Shown piece by piece: positions 18,501 through 26,848 of a stretch of 64,000 bases of DNA. The stretch covers positions 27,544 to 91,543 of the forward strand of contig JBAUMC010000059.1 of assembly GCA_049578505.1 (NCBI GenBank), written 5' to 3'. Source of the DNA: JAGVPT01 sp049578505 (GTDB lineage: Bacteria > Bacteroidota > Ignavibacteria > UBA10030 > UBA8401). Made by a program: the position numbers and the translations under genes. Below the pieces are notes generated by a model. The model saw only the letters and a program-made list of their open reading frames with translations, did not search any database and was not told the origin of the DNA. How positions within the stretch are numbered: the stretch's first letter is position 1; every line of letters begins with the position of its first letter.

Positions 18501-20807
18501 ATGGAAAAACAACTACACATTCTTCATCTGGAAGATAATGCGAATGACGCCGAATTCTTGCAAGCAAAATTAGAAGAGGCGGATATTCCATGTCAGATCA
18601 GGGTCGTTCAAACCCGCGATGAGTTTGTGAACGCACTTGACACGAAGGAATATGATTTGATCGTTTCCGATTTTTCATTGCCGTCGTTCGACGGGAGGTC
18701 CGCCCTCGACATCGCTCTTTCTAAATGTCCTGATACCCCTTTTATTTTTGTCTCAGGGACAATAGGAGAAGATGCGGCGATCGAAAGCCTGGTCCGGGGC
18801 GCGACGGATTATGTTTTGAAGGGAAGGAATGCCCGCCTGATCCCGGCCGTGCGGAGAGCGTTGCAGGAAGCAAAAGCCCACAAAGAGCGCATGCAGGCAG
18901 ATGAAGCGCTCAAACAGGAGCGCATTTTACTCCGAACAGTAATCGATAATCTCCCCGATGGAATCTATACGAAAGACCTCCTCTGTCGGAAAACTCTTGC
19001 CAACCCGGTTGACGTGAGCAATATGGGGTTGCGATCGGAAGCCGACGCGTTGGGTAAGGACGATTTTGCAATTTTCCAGAAAGAAGTGGCGGAAGGATTT
19101 CACGCCGACGACCTGACGGTGCTTCAAACAGGCAAGCCTGTTACCAACAGGGAAGAGTATATGATTGATGCGAAAGGTCGGAAGCGTTGGCTGCTCACGT
19201 CCAAAATTCCATTAAAAGACCAAAAGGGACAAATTACAGGATTAGTGGGAATTGGCCACGACATCACTGAAGATAGACGGGCGGAGGAGGCTTTACGAGA
19301 ATCAAAAGAAAAATATCAAAACTTGTTCGAGAGTAATCTTGCTGCAACATTTGTGTCGACGCCGGATGGAAAGGTTCTTGAATGCAATCCGGCGTACGTC
19401 CGCATGTTCGGATTTTCCTCCGTTGATGAGGCCAAAGGTACGGATATTAACCTTCTGTACAGCGACCCGCAAAAAAGGGATCGGATGATCGACACACTCC
19501 GGACACAGAAACAGATTGAACATCTTGATATTCAAATGATGACCAAGAACAAAAGCCCGTTACGGGTCATCGCGAACATTGTCGGAAAATTCGACGAGCA
19601 TAATGTGCTCACGCAAATGAATTGCTATTTGCTTGACGATACAAAACAACAACTGCTTGAACAGCAGTTGATTCAGGCTCAAAAATTGGAGAGCCTGGGG
19701 ACGCTCGCCGGCGGCATCGCTCATGATTTCAATAATATCCTCGGAATAATTGTCGGCCATGCGACTCTTGTCAAGCGATCAGGACTTGATGCTGAAAAAC
19801 AATCTCAGAGCATCGATGCAATAACGACAGCCGCGCAACGTGGTGCCGCCTTGGTTCGTCAGCTCCTTACCTTTGCCCGCAAAAGCGATGTTATCATGCA
19901 TCGCATTCAATTGAATGATTCGGTCAAGGAAGTAGCATCGCTCATCCGCGAAACATTCCCGAAAATCATCGACGTAGCGATTGAACTTCAGGAAAACATT
20001 CCGTTGATTCTTGCGGACTCGACACAGATACATCAGGTTCTTCTTAATCTTTGTGTCAATGCCCGCGACGCGATGCCGGAAGGGGGCAAACTCACTATAT
20101 CGACTCGAATCGTCGAGGGGAACGATCTCCAGTCGAAGTTTCCGAAGGCAGTGTCTTCTGATTACGTTCTCGTGGAAGTTGCTGATACAGGCAGTGGTAT
20201 GACTGAAGAAACTCGCCTGAGGATATTCGAGCCCTTTTTTACAACAAAAGGGGAGGGCAAAGGCACAGGGCTGGGTCTTGCAGTCGCGTTCGGAATAATT
20301 TCACTGCACCACGGGTTCATCGACGTCTCGAGTTCGCTGGGACATGGGACCACGTTTTCGTTCTACTTCCCGGTGAATGCCGAAGAAATCGAACCATTTC
20401 AAATCAAAGGGGAGATGCTCGGCGAGACGCCAGGAGGGACGGAAACGATTCTTCTCGTTGAAGACGAGGAAATGTTGCGAGAATTGGCAAAGATGACCCT
20501 CAAAGGGAAAGGATATAGGGTCATCACAGCTGCAAATGGAGAGGAGGCAATAGAAATTTACAAAGTCCGTAACAAAGAAATTGCTCTTGTTCTTTCCGAT
20601 ATGGGTCTGCCGAAGCTGGACGGCTACAGCGCTTTCAAGGAATTGAAAATAATTAACCCGGCGATAAAATTCATTATCGCCAGCGGATACATCGACCCGG
20701 GGCAAAAATCCGATATCCTAAGATCGGGCGTTAGAGAATTCATCCAAAAACCTTACGTGCCGAACGACATGTTGGGCAAAATCCGGAACGTTCTCGATTT
20801 AACGTAA
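18501..20807 (+). CDS. Hybrid histidine kinase, REC-PAS-PAS-HisKA-HATPase-REC
   Basis: A 768-residue soluble kinase with no transmembrane segment. The N-terminal receiver (about 5-118; HLEDNANDAEF, Asp in IVSDFSLPSFDG, Lys in YVLKGRN) is followed by two PAS domains (about 135-255 and 268-390), the kinase core (H-box GGIAHDFNNILGII, N-box NLCVNARDAMP, G1 DTGSGM, G2 GTGLGLAVAFGI) and a C-terminal receiver (about 645-765; LVEDEEMLRE, Asp in LVLSDMGLPKLDG, Lys in FIQKPY). GGAG lies upstream of the ATG at 18501. It follows a REC protein and a membrane kinase in one run, which suggests a phosphorelay. Confidence 0.92.
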   Translation: MEKQLHILHLEDNANDAEFLQAKLEEADIPCQIRVVQTRDEFVNALDTKEYDLIVSDFSLPSFDGRSALDIALSKCPDTPFIFVSGTIGEDAAIESLVRGATDYVLKGRNARLIPAVRRALQEAKAHKERMQADEALKQERILLRTVIDNLPDGIYTKDLLCRKTLANPVDVSNMGLRSEADALGKDDFAIFQKEVAEGFHADDLTVLQTGKPVTNREEYMIDAKGRKRWLLTSKIPLKDQKGQITGLVGIGHDITEDRRAEEALRESKEKYQNLFESNLAATFVSTPDGKVLECNPAYVRMFGFSSVDEAKGTDINLLYSDPQKRDRMIDTLRTQKQIEHLDIQMMTKNKSPLRVIANIVGKFDEHNVLTQMNCYLLDDTKQQLLEQQLIQAQKLESLGTLAGGIAHDFNNILGIIVGHATLVKRSGLDAEKQSQSIDAITTAAQRGAALVRQLLTFARKSDVIMHRIQLNDSVKEVASLIRETFPKIIDVAIELQENIPLILADSTQIHQVLLNLCVNARDAMPEGGKLTISTRIVEGNDLQSKFPKAVSSDYVLVEVADTGSGMTEETRLRIFEPFFTTKGEGKGTGLGLAVAFGIISLHHGFIDVSSSLGHGTTFSFYFPVNAEEIEPFQIKGEMLGETPGGTETILLVEDEEMLRELAKMTLKGKGYRVITAANGEEAIEIYKVRNKEIALVLSDMGLPKLDGYSAFKELKIINPAIKFIIASGYIDPGQKSDILRSGVREFIQKPYVPNDMLGKIRNVLDLT

Positions 20808-20902
20808 GGATTGTTCATACGGCGCGCTGGAAATAAAAGATGAAGGGGAGGTTTTATTTTCTCTGGTCGTTCTATTCCGCGCAAGGGGGATAGAATTTTT
20901 GT

Positions 20903-20977
20903 TGCTGGCTCAATTTGAGGAAAAATATGTCATGCCCACGCGCCTTCGGAACGCGGGAATGACAAATTGAGCCAGCA
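20903..20977. repeat. Short copy of the GGCTCAATTTG palindromic repeat
   Basis: A 75-bp element with perfect 15-bp ends TGCTGGCTCAATTTG (20903-20917) and CAAATTGAGCCAGCA (20963-20977). The inside has a single imperfect palindrome (TCATGCCCACGCG and CGCGGGAATGA) that looks like a fusion of the left half of one inner repeat with the right half of the other. Confidence 0.72.
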
Positions 20978-21304
20978 CTCATACTTGAGATACCACCTCG
21001 TTACTAAGATATAATCCATTCTGTAATAGTTTTCATTTTACCCGTGACACCCACGAAAACGCTGCAGGGTTTTTCATAATCATCTTGATTCGCTTTTCTA
21101 AATCAAGTATATTGATTCGGTTCTTCTTTTGACACCTCTATACGTATGCGGCCTCCTGGATGGAATCGCTCTTTATATTATGGTACAGGCATGAATCAGA
21201 AGTATCCCGTTCGTAATGGAGGAGTAATGGCCGCGTCCATGGCTACTACGAGCCCGCCTGTTCGATTCTTCATCCCCTATTACCTTTACCACAGCCGGTA
21301 GCAA
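20978..21304. other. Spacer upstream of the SpmA-like gene
   Basis: About 330 bases with no convincing gene. It must contain the promoter of the SpmA/SpmB pair; a TTGACA at 21128-21133 has no matching -10 at 17 bases, so no promoter is called. Confidence 0.35.
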
Positions 21305-22309
21305 ATGCTCAACTATATTTGGATGTCGCTTATTGTCATCGGCCTTCTTGTCGGTGCGGGGAAAGATATCAATGATGAAGCGATTAATACGTACCGCAAC
21401 GGCATTCCGTTCTACGCGACGCTGCATGTGGAAAAAACACCAACAGCGCTGCGGCAAACGTGGGATGGGGAACTGGTGATTCCCCCCGAGACCTTCAACC
21501 AATTCTACGGAATAACCTCCGCGGCGTCGGAGATCGATCAACCTGTAGAGATGACGACGGCTTCTACGGGAAAAACTTCCATTGCGATACTTGTTGACGA
21601 TTCGTCCCCCTTGTTTTGGAAGGAGATGGCGAAAAATTCGGGCAGCAAAGATAAATTGCTCGGAACGGTGAATTCGATAAAATTTTCCGACGACAAAACC
21701 TCGGCGCAAATTTCCTTCCTTCTCGAAAAAGTCGACTATGTGAAGATTCGCGCCATCACAAAAGCTGCGCTTGATTATGCCGATACCGCCGTAACAATTT
21801 CGCTCGGGCTTATCGGTGTGATGGCACTCTGGCTCGGCATCGTCAAAATTGCCGAAGAGGCCGGCCTGCTCAAAGTATTGACGAGACTATTAACCCCGGT
21901 GACCTCAAGGCTTTTTCCCGATGTGCCCCAGGACAGCCCTGCCATTGCTGCAATGATTATGAATATCGCAGCGAATATGCTGGGTCTTAATAACGCTGCA
22001 ACCCCCCTCGGCTTGAAAGCGATGGAAGAATTGAACAAACTGAACCCTAAATTAGGGACTGCAACAAACGCAATGTGCACGTTTCTTGTCATCAATACTG
22101 CCGGTTTGACATTAGTTCCAGCAACGGCCATTGCGATAAGGGCGGCTCAAGGGTCCGCAGAACCGGGCATCATTATAGGAACCTCAATTTTCGGCGCAGG
22201 ATGTGCAACGATTGCAGGTTTAGTTTCCGTCAAAATACTTGAGCGGCTTCCCCATTATAAAAGAGATTTGCTTGTTGACGATCATCCTCCCGAATCGACT
22301 CATGGTTGA
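21305..22309 (+). CDS. SpmA-like nucleoside-recognition membrane protein with extra N-terminal domain
   Basis: A 334-residue membrane protein. The first helix (YIWMSLIVIGLLVGAGK) is followed by a hydrophilic insert of about 130 residues, and then by the family core (LGLIGVMALWLGIVKIAEEAGL, NIAANMLGLNNAATPLGLKAM), which matches the nucleoside-recognition/SpmA family. SpmA is known from Bacillus spore-core dehydration; homologues occur widely in non-sporulating Bacteroidota with unknown role. The insert between the first helix and the core is unlike short SpmA. The gene overlaps the SpmB-like gene by 8 bases, so the products are probably made together. No clear ribosome-binding site precedes the ATG at 21305. 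Confidence 0.82.
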   Translation: MLNYIWMSLIVIGLLVGAGKDINDEAINTYRNGIPFYATLHVEKTPTALRQTWDGELVIPPETFNQFYGITSAASEIDQPVEMTTASTGKTSIAILVDDSSPLFWKEMAKNSGSKDKLLGTVNSIKFSDDKTSAQISFLLEKVDYVKIRAITKAALDYADTAVTISLGLIGVMALWLGIVKIAEEAGLLKVLTRLLTPVTSRLFPDVPQDSPAIAAMIMNIAANMLGLNNAATPLGLKAMEELNKLNPKLGTATNAMCTFLVINTAGLTLVPATAIAIRAAQGSAEPGIIIGTSIFGAGCATIAGLVSVKILERLPHYKRDLLVDDHPPESTHG

Positions 22310-22850
22310 ACTATTCCGAAATATTATCAATATTATTTCAGTTGCGGCAATACCGTTGATGTTCTTTGTCTTCCTGGGATGGGGAATTGTGAAGAAGGTG
22401 AAAGTCTATGAGGTGTTTGTGGAGGGGGCGAAAGACGGATTTTATGTAGCAATAAAAATTATTCCTTACCTCGTAGCCATGCTCGTTGCCATTGGTATTT
22501 TTCGGGCAAGCGGTGCGATGGATGTCGTCATCGCCCTTCTTTCGCCGGTGTCAAATCTTATTGGAATGCCCCCGGAGACGGTCCCCCTTGCAATTCTCCG
22601 GCCGCTGTCCGGGAGCGGCTCGATGGGCCTGATGACAGAATTGATGAAGGTACACGGTCCGGATTCGTTTATCGGAGTTCTTGCTTCGACAATGTACGGC
22701 AGTTCTGAGACAACGTTTTACGTTCTTGCTGTTTATTTTGGTGCGGTCGGAATCAAAAATACGCGTCACGCTCTTCCGGCGGGGATAATCGCCGACATCT
22801 TCGGAATGTTGGGCGCTCTTTGTATATGTCGAATATTTTTTGGTGTATAA
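22302..22850 (+). CDS. SpmB-like nucleoside-recognition membrane protein
   Basis: A 182-residue membrane protein of about five helices: VAAIPLMFFVFLGWGIVKKV, IKIIPYLVAMLVAIGIFRASG, LRPLSGSGSMGLMTEL and SSETTFYVLAVYFGAVG, which is the conserved gate-family segment of SpmB. The start ATG at 22302 lies inside the end of the SpmA-like gene (ATGGTTGA overlap), which indicates translational coupling; the longer frame from 22239 runs through the upstream gene and is unlikely. In many Bacteroidota the two halves are fused; here they are separate. The function outside spore formers is not established. Confidence 0.85.
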   Translation: MVELFRNIINIISVAAIPLMFFVFLGWGIVKKVKVYEVFVEGAKDGFYVAIKIIPYLVAMLVAIGIFRASGAMDVVIALLSPVSNLIGMPPETVPLAILRPLSGSGSMGLMTELMKVHGPDSFIGVLASTMYGSSETTFYVLAVYFGAVGIKNTRHALPAGIIADIFGMLGALCICRIFFGV

Positions 22851-22851
22851 A

Positions 22852-24201
22852 ATGGAAAAAATAACGAAAACCCTTTTCCTTACAGTCATTGCCTTCGCAT
22901 TTTTTTCCTCAACCGCTTTTGCGCAAAAATCTCTCGCGACAATGACAAGCAAACCGGACCCAAGTTCTATTACTGGCGGCCTTGGACTTACCTGGATAAA
23001 CGGACAGGAATACTATCTCATCAGTATTGCCCCGGACCTGGCGTTCGGAAACTTTGGCTTCGGGCTGGACTTAAATCTACTCATTAGCGGCACAGACCAC
23101 AAGATCCGGAAAACAGGTTTCGATTCAACAACATACGATTACATCCGCATGATACGTTACGTGCGCTGGGGCCTTAAGGGGGACAACGTGTACGCCCGTC
23201 TTGGAGTGCTCGACTATTCACAACTCGGGCATGGCTTTATCATGTATCTATACAATAACAGCCCAAGCTACGACGACAGGCGGCTCGGCACTGAATTTGA
23301 TTTGAATTTTGGCAAGTATGGCCTGGAAACCGTTTACGGAGATTTTGCAAGGCTGGGTGTCATGGGCTTGAGGGCGCATGTGAACCCTCTTCAATTCACG
23401 ACTCTCGGAAAGATTCCGGTCCTTGGGGGAATGGAGATCGGAGCGACATGGGCTGGAGACATGCGACTCGACTCGAAAGATACCGGCTACACGCTTGTCA
23501 ACGGAGTTCCTACGCCGTCAGATGACGGAGCGATGAATATTGTCGGCGCAGATATCGGATTTCCTCTCGTGCGCATCCCGACGGTGAAGTCTACTTTGTA
23601 TGCGGATTATGCGAAAATACTTTCGTTTGGGAGCGGCGAAGCGGTAGGGTTGGAAACTGATTTTTCGGGACTCGGGCTTCTCAGCATTCTAACAAAATTT
23701 GAGCGCCGCTTTACAGGAGAAAAATTTATTGCAAACTACTTCGACTCATTTTATGAATTGGACCGGTACGAGCTTTCCGGAGCGGCATTAACCAGCAAGG
23801 CGCAAATGCTGGATAACGTCACTTCCGCCCAACCCGGATTTTTTGGCGATCTGACGATTGCGGTGCTCAACAAGCTGCAAATCCGCGGGATGTACTCGAA
23901 ACTTGATAAGATTGACACGAGCGGCACGTTGCACATCGGCACTTCGACCGGTTCGCTTCTTCCCATGTTTGTCGTCGATGCCGGCTACGACAAGAAATAC
24001 ATCAAGAACAATAAGGACATTTTCACGCTTGACGATCGCTCGCTGCTGCATGCTTCAATCGGATACAAACCCTATCCGTTCGTGCTCGTTTCGATGCTGT
24101 ATTTGTGGACATTTGTGCCGGTGGCTGAACCTAACGGCAACACGCACTATGTAACCCAAAAGCGCATCGAACCGGAAGTGTCGATGTCATTTCCTCTCTG
24201 A
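22852..24201 (+). CDS. Exported outer-membrane barrel-like protein, unknown function
   Basis: A 449-residue protein with a signal peptide (MEKITKTLFLTVIAFAFF, cleavage near AFAQ). The mature part is rich in alternating hydrophobic/polar strands with many Gly, Tyr and Phe, for example FGNFGFGLDLNLLIS and YVRWGLKGDNVYARLG, and ends in a strand (EPEVSMSFPL) compatible with outer-membrane insertion. No named family is recognised. It starts one base after the stop of the SpmB-like gene, so it is probably in the same transcript. The ATG at 22852 is preferred over an upstream GTG because the signal peptide begins there. Confidence 0.7.
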   Translation: MEKITKTLFLTVIAFAFFSSTAFAQKSLATMTSKPDPSSITGGLGLTWINGQEYYLISIAPDLAFGNFGFGLDLNLLISGTDHKIRKTGFDSTTYDYIRMIRYVRWGLKGDNVYARLGVLDYSQLGHGFIMYLYNNSPSYDDRRLGTEFDLNFGKYGLETVYGDFARLGVMGLRAHVNPLQFTTLGKIPVLGGMEIGATWAGDMRLDSKDTGYTLVNGVPTPSDDGAMNIVGADIGFPLVRIPTVKSTLYADYAKILSFGSGEAVGLETDFSGLGLLSILTKFERRFTGEKFIANYFDSFYELDRYELSGAALTSKAQMLDNVTSAQPGFFGDLTIAVLNKLQIRGMYSKLDKIDTSGTLHIGTSTGSLLPMFVVDAGYDKKYIKNNKDIFTLDDRSLLHASIGYKPYPFVLVSMLYLWTFVPVAEPNGNTHYVTQKRIEPEVSMSFPL

Positions 24202-24236
24202 AGTTTAGGCGCCCGCTTTTAGCACACGGGAATGAA

Positions 24237-25874
24237 ATGAATGTAAAATTCAGCTTTCTTCTTATCTGGTTTGCCGCAGGCTCATTATTTTCTGCTGAGC
24301 CTGTCGCTCTCCCATCGACAGTCACCTCAGTTACGGTGTACAGCGATCGCGCGGCAGTGACGCGCATGGGGCAGGTTTCGCTTCAAACCGGAAATTATCT
24401 CCTCTCATTTGACAACCTCCCTGCAAACATCCTTGACCAGTCGATCCGCGTCTCGGGCGAAGCCGCGGGAGCGAAAATTGTGGACGTTCATGTTGGGACG
24501 ACCTTCCTCGACACGATTCCCGAAGAACGAATACGCACTCTGCAATCGAAGGTCCAGGAGCTGCAAGCAGGCGTGAACGAACTCAATGACCGTCTCAGCA
24601 TTTTGAATACCGAGCGAGATTTCATACAGCAGATCAAGGCACAAACCGCCGACAACATCAATAAGGATCTCAAAGTGCAGCGGCCGACGATTGAGGACTG
24701 GCAAAAGGTGCTCGCTTTTTTCGATTCAAACCTGAACAAGAATTTTGCCGAGCAGCGTAAAATTGTCAGCGACTGTACCGATATTCAAAATAAAATCGAT
24801 GCCCTTGAAAAGCAGATCCACCAGATATCCCTGCACACCCGAAGGTCCGTGAAAAATATTGTCGTTGGAGTTCTAGTGGAGAAGGCAGGCGAGGTTAGGC
24901 TTTTTCCGACATATGTGGTGAGAGGTGCTCTTTGGTACCCGCAATACGATGTGCGGATCTCAACGGGCTCGCAGGATGTCGAACTGGATTATTATGGATT
25001 CGTTCAACAAAGCACTGGTGAAGATTGGACGAACGTTGATATTTCCCTGTCGACTGCTCGCCCCGATGTGGGGGGAGTGAAACCGGAATTATTCCCTTGG
25101 TATCTCAAAATCGCAGAACCTGTGGGCGTGATGGAAAAGAGCCGTTCAATCGCTCCGGCCCGGGCGGCCAATAATGAAGTGGTGGTGTCCGCTCAAGCTG
25201 CCGCATCTGGAGCCATGCAGCCAATGGAGGTACCGGTTGCGGAAGTAGAGATACAAACGACCTCTGCACTGTTCCACATTCCCTCGCAATCGACAATCCC
25301 GTCGGACAACGTAACGCACAAGGTTATGATCGCGATAGACAAATTGCACGCCGACTTTTCCTATTCCTCTACCCCGAAACTATCGCCGTTCGTCTATCTC
25401 AAAGCGACCGTCAAAAATAACACCCCTGAGCCGTTGCTTGGAGGGAAAGCGAATATTTTTTCCAACGATGATTTCGTCGCAACGTCATCGCTGAAGACAG
25501 TCTCACCGAACGAGACGTTCGATGCATATCTCGGTGCCGACCCGGCCATCAAAATCGAGCGGAAGCTGATTAACAAATTTACCGACTACACCGGGACATT
25601 TACGAAAAATGTAAGGGTAACCTACGAATTTAGTTATTCACTTGAGAATACCAAGAAAACGGAACAAACGGTATCGGTGCAAGACCAATTGCCGGTATCG
25701 CAGAACGAAAAAATTGCTGTCGAACAAGTTGAACCGGCCGAAAAGGACATTCGCCAGGACAGTCAGGGATTCTTGAATTGGAATATGACATTGACTCCCG
25801 GCGAGAAGAAAAACTGGAGGCTGAAATTCAACATTGAATACCCACAGGGAACCGCTGTATTAGGACTCGAATAG
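24237..25874 (+). CDS. DUF4139/DUF4140 (mucoidy inhibitor A-like) exported protein
   Basis: A 545-residue protein with a signal peptide (cleavage near LFSAE). Residues about 25-125 match DUF4140 (TSVTVYSDRAAVTRMGQV, then LPANILDQSIRVSG), residues about 95-200 form a coiled coil (RTLQSKVQELQAGVNELNDRL region), and residues about 210-545 match DUF4139 (PTYVVRGALWYPQYDVRIS, QSTGEDWTNVDISLSTARP). A disordered Ala-rich linker lies near residue 310. The family, first named after a Streptomyces/Pseudomonas mucoidy inhibitor homologue, has no agreed biochemical function; it is expected in the envelope. It lies 36 bases after the barrel-like gene and 7 before proline dehydrogenase. Confidence 0.85.
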   Translation: MNVKFSFLLIWFAAGSLFSAEPVALPSTVTSVTVYSDRAAVTRMGQVSLQTGNYLLSFDNLPANILDQSIRVSGEAAGAKIVDVHVGTTFLDTIPEERIRTLQSKVQELQAGVNELNDRLSILNTERDFIQQIKAQTADNINKDLKVQRPTIEDWQKVLAFFDSNLNKNFAEQRKIVSDCTDIQNKIDALEKQIHQISLHTRRSVKNIVVGVLVEKAGEVRLFPTYVVRGALWYPQYDVRISTGSQDVELDYYGFVQQSTGEDWTNVDISLSTARPDVGGVKPELFPWYLKIAEPVGVMEKSRSIAPARAANNEVVVSAQAAASGAMQPMEVPVAEVEIQTTSALFHIPSQSTIPSDNVTHKVMIAIDKLHADFSYSSTPKLSPFVYLKATVKNNTPEPLLGGKANIFSNDDFVATSSLKTVSPNETFDAYLGADPAIKIERKLINKFTDYTGTFTKNVRVTYEFSYSLENTKKTEQTVSVQDQLPVSQNEKIAVEQVEPAEKDIRQDSQGFLNWNMTLTPGEKKNWRLKFNIEYPQGTAVLGLE

Positions 25875-25880
25875 GACTGA

Positions 25881-26780
25881 ATGAATATTTTCAATCAACT
25901 CATTGTTTCTCTCCTCCCATTAACTCCAAAATCAATTGTTGCCCGATTTGCCAAACCGTACATCGCGGGAGAGGAGCTTGCGGACGCTATTCGTACGGTA
26001 ACGGCATTGAACGCCGGCAACGCTATGGCAACAGTCGATGTGCTCGGTGAGGATATCACCACCCGCGAGGAAGCGGTTGCTGCGCGCGAAGAATGCAAAC
26101 GGGTGCTTGCCGCTATCGCTAGCAACAAACTCGATGCCAACGTATCGATTAAGCTGACGCAACTTGGCCTCAAAATCGATACCGGGTTTTGCCGTTCGAA
26201 CGTCGAAGAAATTCTTGATGCGGCAAAGGCACAAAATAATTTTGTCCGCATCGACATGGAAGACCACACTTGTACCGATGATACGCTTAAGATATTTCGT
26301 GCCGTCAAGCAAAAATATTCGAGCGTGGGCATCGTTATTCAGGCGTGCCTCAAGAGGAGCGAGAACGACATCCGTCAGCTTGCCGCAGAGCAGGCGAAAG
26401 TTCGGCTTTGCAAAGGGATCTACAACGAGCCCGCCGAGATTTCATTCAAAGGCAAAGGGGAGATTCAACAAAATTATCTCCGATTGCTTAGGATGTTACT
26501 CGAAGCCCGATGCTACGTCGGGATCGCGACACACGATGACCTGCTGCTCAACGGAGCAAAAGCGATGATCGGGGAAATGAAACTCTCGCCGCATGAGTAC
26601 GAATTTCAAATGCTGCTCGGCGTCCGTAACGAGAAACGCGGCGAGTTAATCCGTCAAGGACACCGGCTTCGAGTCTATACGCCCTACGGAAAACGGTGGT
26701 ACGCATACTCTGTGCGCCGTTTGAAAGAAAACCCGCAAATGGCTGGGTACATCCTAAAAAGTATTTTTTGGGGTGATTAG
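25881..26780 (+). CDS. Proline dehydrogenase
   Basis: A 299-residue FAD-dependent enzyme that oxidises L-proline to pyrroline-5-carboxylate, the first step of proline use as carbon and nitrogen source. It matches stand-alone PRODH proteins: KLTQLGLKID, VRIDMEDHT, VIQACLKRSENDI, VRLCKGIYNEP, VGIATHDDLLL, EFQMLLGVR and the C-terminal RVYTPYGKRWYAYSVRRL, which holds the substrate-binding YxxRR arginines. The fold is the (beta/alpha)8 barrel. It is soluble and probably membrane-associated through its quinone acceptor. The next step (P5C dehydrogenase) is not in this window. It starts 7 bases after the DUF4139 gene. Confidence 0.95.
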   Translation: MNIFNQLIVSLLPLTPKSIVARFAKPYIAGEELADAIRTVTALNAGNAMATVDVLGEDITTREEAVAAREECKRVLAAIASNKLDANVSIKLTQLGLKIDTGFCRSNVEEILDAAKAQNNFVRIDMEDHTCTDDTLKIFRAVKQKYSSVGIVIQACLKRSENDIRQLAAEQAKVRLCKGIYNEPAEISFKGKGEIQQNYLRLLRMLLEARCYVGIATHDDLLLNGAKAMIGEMKLSPHEYEFQMLLGVRNEKRGELIRQGHRLRVYTPYGKRWYAYSVRRLKENPQMAGYILKSIFWGD

Positions 26781-26848
26781 TAAATGCCGGCCGAAACACA
26801 GTCCCGCACAATCGTCTCGTAATTCACTATTTATAGAAGGAGAGTATC

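Noticed and set aside
21128..21160. TTGACA at 21128 as a promoter of the SpmA-like gene
   Set aside because: No -10-like hexamer is found 16-18 bases downstream.
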